NCBI GenBank assembly: GCA_903826715.1
Contig: CAIKFN010000182.1
Span: forward strand, 1 to 18,586
From: an uncultured Actinomycetes bacterium
Lineage (GTDB): Bacteria > Actinomycetota > Acidimicrobiia > Acidimicrobiales > RAAP-2
Length of the DNA stretch: 18,586 nucleotides
Direction: 5' to 3'
Shown: piece by piece, positions 15,682 through 18,586 of the stretch
Layout of the letters: each line of letters begins with the position of its first letter
Position numbering within the stretch: the first letter of the stretch is position 1
The notes under the pieces: generated by a model
Told to the model about the DNA's origin: nothing
Database searches by the model: none
The model's input: the letters and a program-made list of their open reading frames with translations, nothing else
Made by a program: the position numbers and the translations under genes

Positions 15682-15870
15682 TTAATTGATTCGACCCGCG
15701 ACTCTGTTGAGTCTGCGAAGCAGGGCTCCGATAGTTCTTTCAGCCGCAACAAGCTCGGTGTAGGTGTCCGCTTCGAGCATTGGTCCTTCTGCTTCAACAA
15801 GAGCAGTAATTCGGTGCGAGAGTTCATTAAGAGTCGAAGTGATCGTATTGAGTTCGTTCTGTATAGACAT
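15682..15870 (-). CDS. small helical protein of unknown function upstream of mshD
   Basis: A 62-residue open frame I do not recognise. It is almost entirely predicted helix: residues 1-27 carry hydrophobic positions at roughly heptad spacing (I3, L7, I10, L14, I21, L24), an EGP turn follows at about 28-30, and residues 38-61 form a second helix ending in ALLRRLNRVAGRIN. This looks like a helical hairpin or short coiled coil; no Cys, no signal peptide, no membrane segment. ATG start, with AAAGG 9 nt upstream as a fair ribosome-binding site, and codon use like its neighbours, including CGA. It precedes mshD on the same strand and is divergent from ygfZ. No other frame explains this interval as coding on the plus strand. 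Confidence 0.6.
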   Translation of the reverse strand: MSIQNELNTITSTLNELSHRITALVEAEGPMLEADTYTELVAAERTIGALLRRLNRVAGRIN

Positions 15871-15915
15871 TAGGCAGTACCTTTAATAAGCGGTGCAATT
15901 TGCTGCGGTGGCGAA

Positions 15916-15921
15916 TAGCGT
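15916..15921 (+). promoter_or_regulatory. putative -10 box (TAGCGT) of ygfZ
   Basis: TAGCGT fits TAnnnT and ends 7 nt before GTG 15929, supporting that codon over the upstream GTG at 15893. Evidence is positional only. Confidence 0.3.
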
Positions 15922-15928
15922 AATAGGT

Positions 15929-16627
15929 GTGAGTACTCAAGTAATGAATTCAGCAGGCACACAATTGCTTTGGTCCGAAATTCTGGTCAATGGGCCAGAT
16001 AGTGAGTCATTCCTCCAGGGTCAGTTAACGCAAGATCTCTCAACAATTAGCCCCTCTGGATCTTGGTCACTTCTTCTTCAGCCCGACTCCTCAGTCATAT
16101 CTCCATTATTTGTTCGAAAGATTGAGGAAGGATTCTCACTACTCGTTGAACAACAGCTCGCCGAGAGCTCAGTTGCACGACTGCGAAGATTTCACTTGCG
16201 AGTTAAATGCACAATTGAAGTGAACGAAATAGATGCTGGTCCCTTTGCTGTTCTTTCTGATCAAATCTCTGCTGGGTGGATTGGCGCCAAGGAATGTGAG
16301 TTGTCATTGACACCTCAGTGTTACGGATCAAGGATCGTCACTGAATCCATATCTTTTACTAAGGGCTGCTTCACCGGACAAGAACTTGTTGGTCGACTTG
16401 ACGCTCGAGGATCAAGTGTCCCATGGAGACTGGTTCGTGTCACGGGACCGAGCATCGAACGCATCAACGAGGCAGTTTTATTAAAGGGACCAGAAGGTCC
16501 TAAGGGGATAACGAGCAGTGTGCACACACAGAGTGGCATACAAGCTCTTGCGATTGTTCATCGAACACTTCTTAATCCTGATGTACTCGCACAATTTGTA
16601 GATGTTCACTTTGAGGCTGATTTCTAG
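15929..16627 (+). CDS. ygfZ: YgfZ/GcvT-like folate-binding protein
   Basis: Member of the COG0354 family related to the T-protein of glycine cleavage; in Escherichia coli YgfZ uses tetrahydrofolate to help maintain certain Fe-S enzymes. 232 residues from the chosen start. The N-terminal FLQGQLTQDL and the family signature KGCFTGQELVGRLDARG (Lys at about 145, Cys at about 147) are clear. No barrel-type C-terminal aminomethyltransferase domain, so it is not GcvT. Starts at GTG 15893, GTG 15929 and ATG 15944 share one frame; the first 36 nt look unconserved and a TAGCGT box precedes 15929, so I prefer 15929. A TrpF-like gene follows 2 nt later and is surely cotranscribed. Confidence 0.88.
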   Translation: MSTQVMNSAGTQLLWSEILVNGPDSESFLQGQLTQDLSTISPSGSWSLLLQPDSSVISPLFVRKIEEGFSLLVEQQLAESSVARLRRFHLRVKCTIEVNEIDAGPFAVLSDQISAGWIGAKECELSLTPQCYGSRIVTESISFTKGCFTGQELVGRLDARGSSVPWRLVRVTGPSIERINEAVLLKGPEGPKGITSSVHTQSGIQALAIVHRTLLNPDVLAQFVDVHFEADF

Positions 16628-16629
16628 TT

Positions 16630-17298
16630 ATGCGACTTCTCCGTGATGACCTTTTTATAAAGATCTCAGGAATCACTACAGAAGAAGATGCCCTTTTTTC
16701 TATAGGGCTTGGTGCAAGTGCAATCAGTTTTGATTTCCTGCCATCACCATGGCAAATTTCACCTTCACATGCTCATGACATTGTCCGACGACTTCCCAGT
16801 GGTGCAATTTCGGTCGGTGTATTTCGTAATGAACTTCCTGAACGTATTGTCGAAATTGCGAACACGATTGGACTCAACATGGTTCAAATTGATGGACCAT
16901 GTAGTCATTCGCAGCTTCAGTACATTTCAGAACGCGTAAACACGATTATCAGAAGCGTGTCAAGTGATTTTGACTACGCATCAGGTGTTCCAATTCCCGA
17001 AGCCGACTATTTACTTATGCCCGATGTTGATGACTATGAGAACCTCGTTGACTGTCTAGAAGTTTTTTCTGATGAAGCGCTTCGAACACCAATCATCGTT
17101 GGAGGTGGGCTAAGTGATCTAAATGTGGCGGACGTTGTCCAGAATTATGCGGTGTGGGGAGTAGATGTTCGCTCTGGTGTTGAATCAACTCCCGGGGTAA
17201 AGGACCCTGCACGACTTGGTGCGTTTATTGGTAACGCAAAGTGGGCGTTTGAAAACAGTTTGGTTCCGCGCAGAAATGACGAGTGGTTCAGTCTTTAG
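16630..17298 (+). CDS. TrpF-like protein (phosphoribosylanthranilate isomerase family) with substituted active site
   Basis: A 222-residue (beta/alpha)8-type protein that aligns along its length with phosphoribosylanthranilate isomerase: FIKISGITTEEDA at the N-terminus, GVFRNELPERIVEIA in the middle, and the phosphate-binding C-terminal half IIVGGGLSDLNVADVV and GVDVRSGVESTPGVKD. The catalytic apparatus differs: the general-base Cys of KICGIT is S13, the Arg of the SPR motif is W41, the His of VQLHG is D88, and the general-acid Asp of LLD is M130 with the following GG-x-G loop missing. It is therefore unlikely to isomerise phosphoribosylanthranilate in the standard way. It follows ygfZ by 2 nt without its own ribosome-binding site, and no trp gene is near. 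Divergent TrpF, a pseudoenzyme, or an enzyme with a new substrate are the options. Its stop interlocks with that of fabF. Confidence 0.75.
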   Translation: MRLLRDDLFIKISGITTEEDALFSIGLGASAISFDFLPSPWQISPSHAHDIVRRLPSGAISVGVFRNELPERIVEIANTIGLNMVQIDGPCSHSQLQYISERVNTIIRSVSSDFDYASGVPIPEADYLLMPDVDDYENLVDCLEVFSDEALRTPIIVGGGLSDLNVADVVQNYAVWGVDVRSGVESTPGVKDPARLGAFIGNAKWAFENSLVPRRNDEWFSL

Positions 17299-18494
17299 GC
17301 GCGAAAGCGACGAAAGATAACGCTTCCGTTGTGACCGCCAAAGCCAAATGAGTTAGAGAGCACAACCTCAAGTTCAGTTTTTCGTGGTGAACCAAGAACA
17401 ACATCCAGACCAATCTCTGGATCAACTTGCGTTGTTCCAGCAGTTGGTGGAATTGATTGATTCAAAAGCGTGAGTACAGATGCAACGCCTTCAAGCGCTC
17501 CAGCAGCCGATAATGAGTGTCCAAGGTGGCCCTTAATCGAAGTGATTGGTGGCACACCTTTTGTAAAGACACGCTTCATAGCAACAGACTCACCAAGGTC
17601 GTTAAGTGGAGTTGAGGTTCCGTGTGCATTGATGTGAGATACATCCTCAGGGCTAATACCCGCATCACTTAGTGCCAGTTCCATGCATCGAGCCGCACCG
17701 TTACCTTCTGGGTCTGGTGCAGTGATGTGGTGAGCATCGGCGGTTGAAGCTGCGCCAATTACTTCGGCGAGGATTGTTGCACCACGAGCAATAGCTTGGT
17801 CCCAGTCTTCAAGGATCAAGATTCCAGCGCCTTCACCCATAACAAAACCATTACGGTTCACGTCAAAGGGGCGAGAGATTTCTTCGTTGCTGAGTGCTGT
17901 CATGTTTTTAAAACCAGCTTCAGAAAGTGGAACCATAACTGCTTCAGCTCCACCAGCAACAACCATGCTGCAACGGCCTGATGCAATTAATCTTGCAGCA
18001 TTTCCAATGGCGTGTGTCCCTGCGGCACATGCTGTTGTTACGGTTTCGGCTGGCCCTCCGAGACCAAAGCGCATAGACACCGCAGCAGTAGCTGCGTTTG
18101 GCATCATCATTGGCACCATGAACGGAGAAACACGGTCCGGACCTTTTTCAGTGAGCACTCGAAATTGCTCGAGGACTGTCTGTAGCCCACCAATGCCAGT
18201 AGTTACGATTGACCCACCATCGATGATTGGTCCTGAAAGCCCACTTTGATCCCAAGCTTCTTGAGCGGCCATTAATCCGTAAAGTGTGAATGGGTCGAAT
18301 CGACGAAGTTCTTTTGGCCCACCAAGGTGTGAGGCATCGAATTCACCAATGCGCTTAGATGCTGGTGGTGTAGAACTCTGAAGTGCTTGCCAGAGAGCAT
18401 CTGCTCCTACGCCTGCGCAGGAAAGAGCACCAAGCCCTGTGACGGCGACTCTGCGCCCCTGTACTGGACCGGAGGGGGTTACTGCTACTTGCAC
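17295..18494 (-). CDS. fabF: beta-ketoacyl-ACP synthase II
   Basis: Condenses malonyl-ACP with acyl-ACP in type II fatty acid elongation. 399 residues with the thiolase fold and complete Cys-His-His triad: C156 in TTACAAGTHAIG, H291 in NAHGTSTPLND and H326 in IKGHLGHSLSAAG, plus K321 and the SNSFGFGGHN loop near the C-terminus. The N-terminal RRVAVTGLGALSCAG is typical. The GTG start shares one base with the stop of the upstream acyl carrier protein gene (TAGTG), so translation is coupled; no Shine-Dalgarno sequence is visible. The ACP-FabF pair is a classical fatty-acid-synthesis operon. A polyketide ketosynthase is less likely given the ACP context and length. Confidence 0.96.
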   Translation of the reverse strand: MQVAVTPSGPVQGRRVAVTGLGALSCAGVGADALWQALQSSTPPASKRIGEFDASHLGGPKELRRFDPFTLYGLMAAQEAWDQSGLSGPIIDGGSIVTTGIGGLQTVLEQFRVLTEKGPDRVSPFMVPMMMPNAATAAVSMRFGLGGPAETVTTACAAGTHAIGNAARLIASGRCSMVVAGGAEAVMVPLSEAGFKNMTALSNEEISRPFDVNRNGFVMGEGAGILILEDWDQAIARGATILAEVIGAASTADAHHITAPDPEGNGAARCMELALSDAGISPEDVSHINAHGTSTPLNDLGESVAMKRVFTKGVPPITSIKGHLGHSLSAAGALEGVASVLTLLNQSIPPTAGTTQVDPEIGLDVVLGSPRKTELEVVLSNSFGFGGHNGSVIFRRFRA

Positions 18495-18586
18495 TACAGC
18501 TTGGCGTAGATCAGTTCGAAGGCAGCGCCAACAGTAGAAATGTCCTTGAGTTCATCTTCTCCGACTTCAACGTTGAACGTCTCTTC
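18494..18586 (-). CDS. acpP: acyl carrier protein, C-terminal part (cut by window edge)
   Basis: Reading the minus strand in from the window edge gives 30 codons and a TAG: residues EETFNVEVGEDELKDISTVG then AAFELIYAKL. This is the characteristic third/fourth-helix end of type II acyl carrier protein, where EE-x-F-x-V-E-V and the ending helix after TVG are conserved. The phosphopantetheine serine (DSL motif) and the start lie outside the window. The stop overlaps the fabF GTG by one base, so the two genes form an operon. It carries the growing acyl chain for FabF. Confidence 0.85.
   Translation of the reverse strand, partial: EETFNVEVGEDELKDISTVGAAFELIYAKL

Overview
The window is a gene-dense chromosomal segment from an actinobacterium with moderate G+C (about mid-40s percent by eye). 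The main taxonomic evidence is a clear mycothiol synthase (MshD). It is supported by polyprenol-phosphate-mannose synthase, menaquinone genes, a SEDS protein of the long actinobacterial type, and starts that look leaderless with TAnnnT -10 boxes. Moderate G+C and very tight packing suggest an aquatic lineage such as Acidimicrobiia (Ilumatobacteraceae-like), but this placement is inference. I see no insertion sequence, prophage, CRISPR array, tRNA, rRNA or origin. Eight of the 18 complete genes start with GTG or TTG. No gene-free stretch exceeds about 80 bases.

Layout: (1) 21-6368, plus strand: alaS, ruvX, mltG, aroE, rodA and a DUF151 bifunctional-nuclease gene, with gaps of at most 11 nt and two ATGA stop/start overlaps. 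This joins tRNA charging, Holliday-junction/rRNA processing, peptidoglycan strand termination, the shikimate pathway and the elongation SEDS glycosyltransferase. (2) 6365-7729, minus: a second, longer SEDS protein. (3) 7787-9856, plus: polyphosphate kinase. (4) 9816-10871, minus: a YbhN/AglD-like membrane protein, divergent from (5) 10947-11666, plus: a polyprenol-phosphate-mannose synthase. (6) 11660-14052, minus: an operon of a MaoC-type hydratase, menG and menF (isochorismate synthase). (7) 14129-14830, plus: a VIT-family metal transporter. (8) 14827-15870, minus: a 62-residue helical protein followed by mshD. (9) about 15929-17298, plus: ygfZ followed by a TrpF-like protein. (10) 17295-18586, minus: acpP (partial) followed by fabF.

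Three things stand out. The TrpF-like protein keeps the family's phosphate-binding C-terminus, but all four canonical active-site positions are substituted, and it sits 2 nt behind ygfZ. All five convergent gene pairs overlap at their ends, three of them by exactly 4 nt with interlocked stop codons, so no classical intrinsic terminator fits between them. Six gene starts carry a TAnnnT box ending 6 or 7 nt before the start codon, which suggests leaderless transcription and helps choose the starts of mshD and ygfZ. Arginine codon CGA is also used unusually often.
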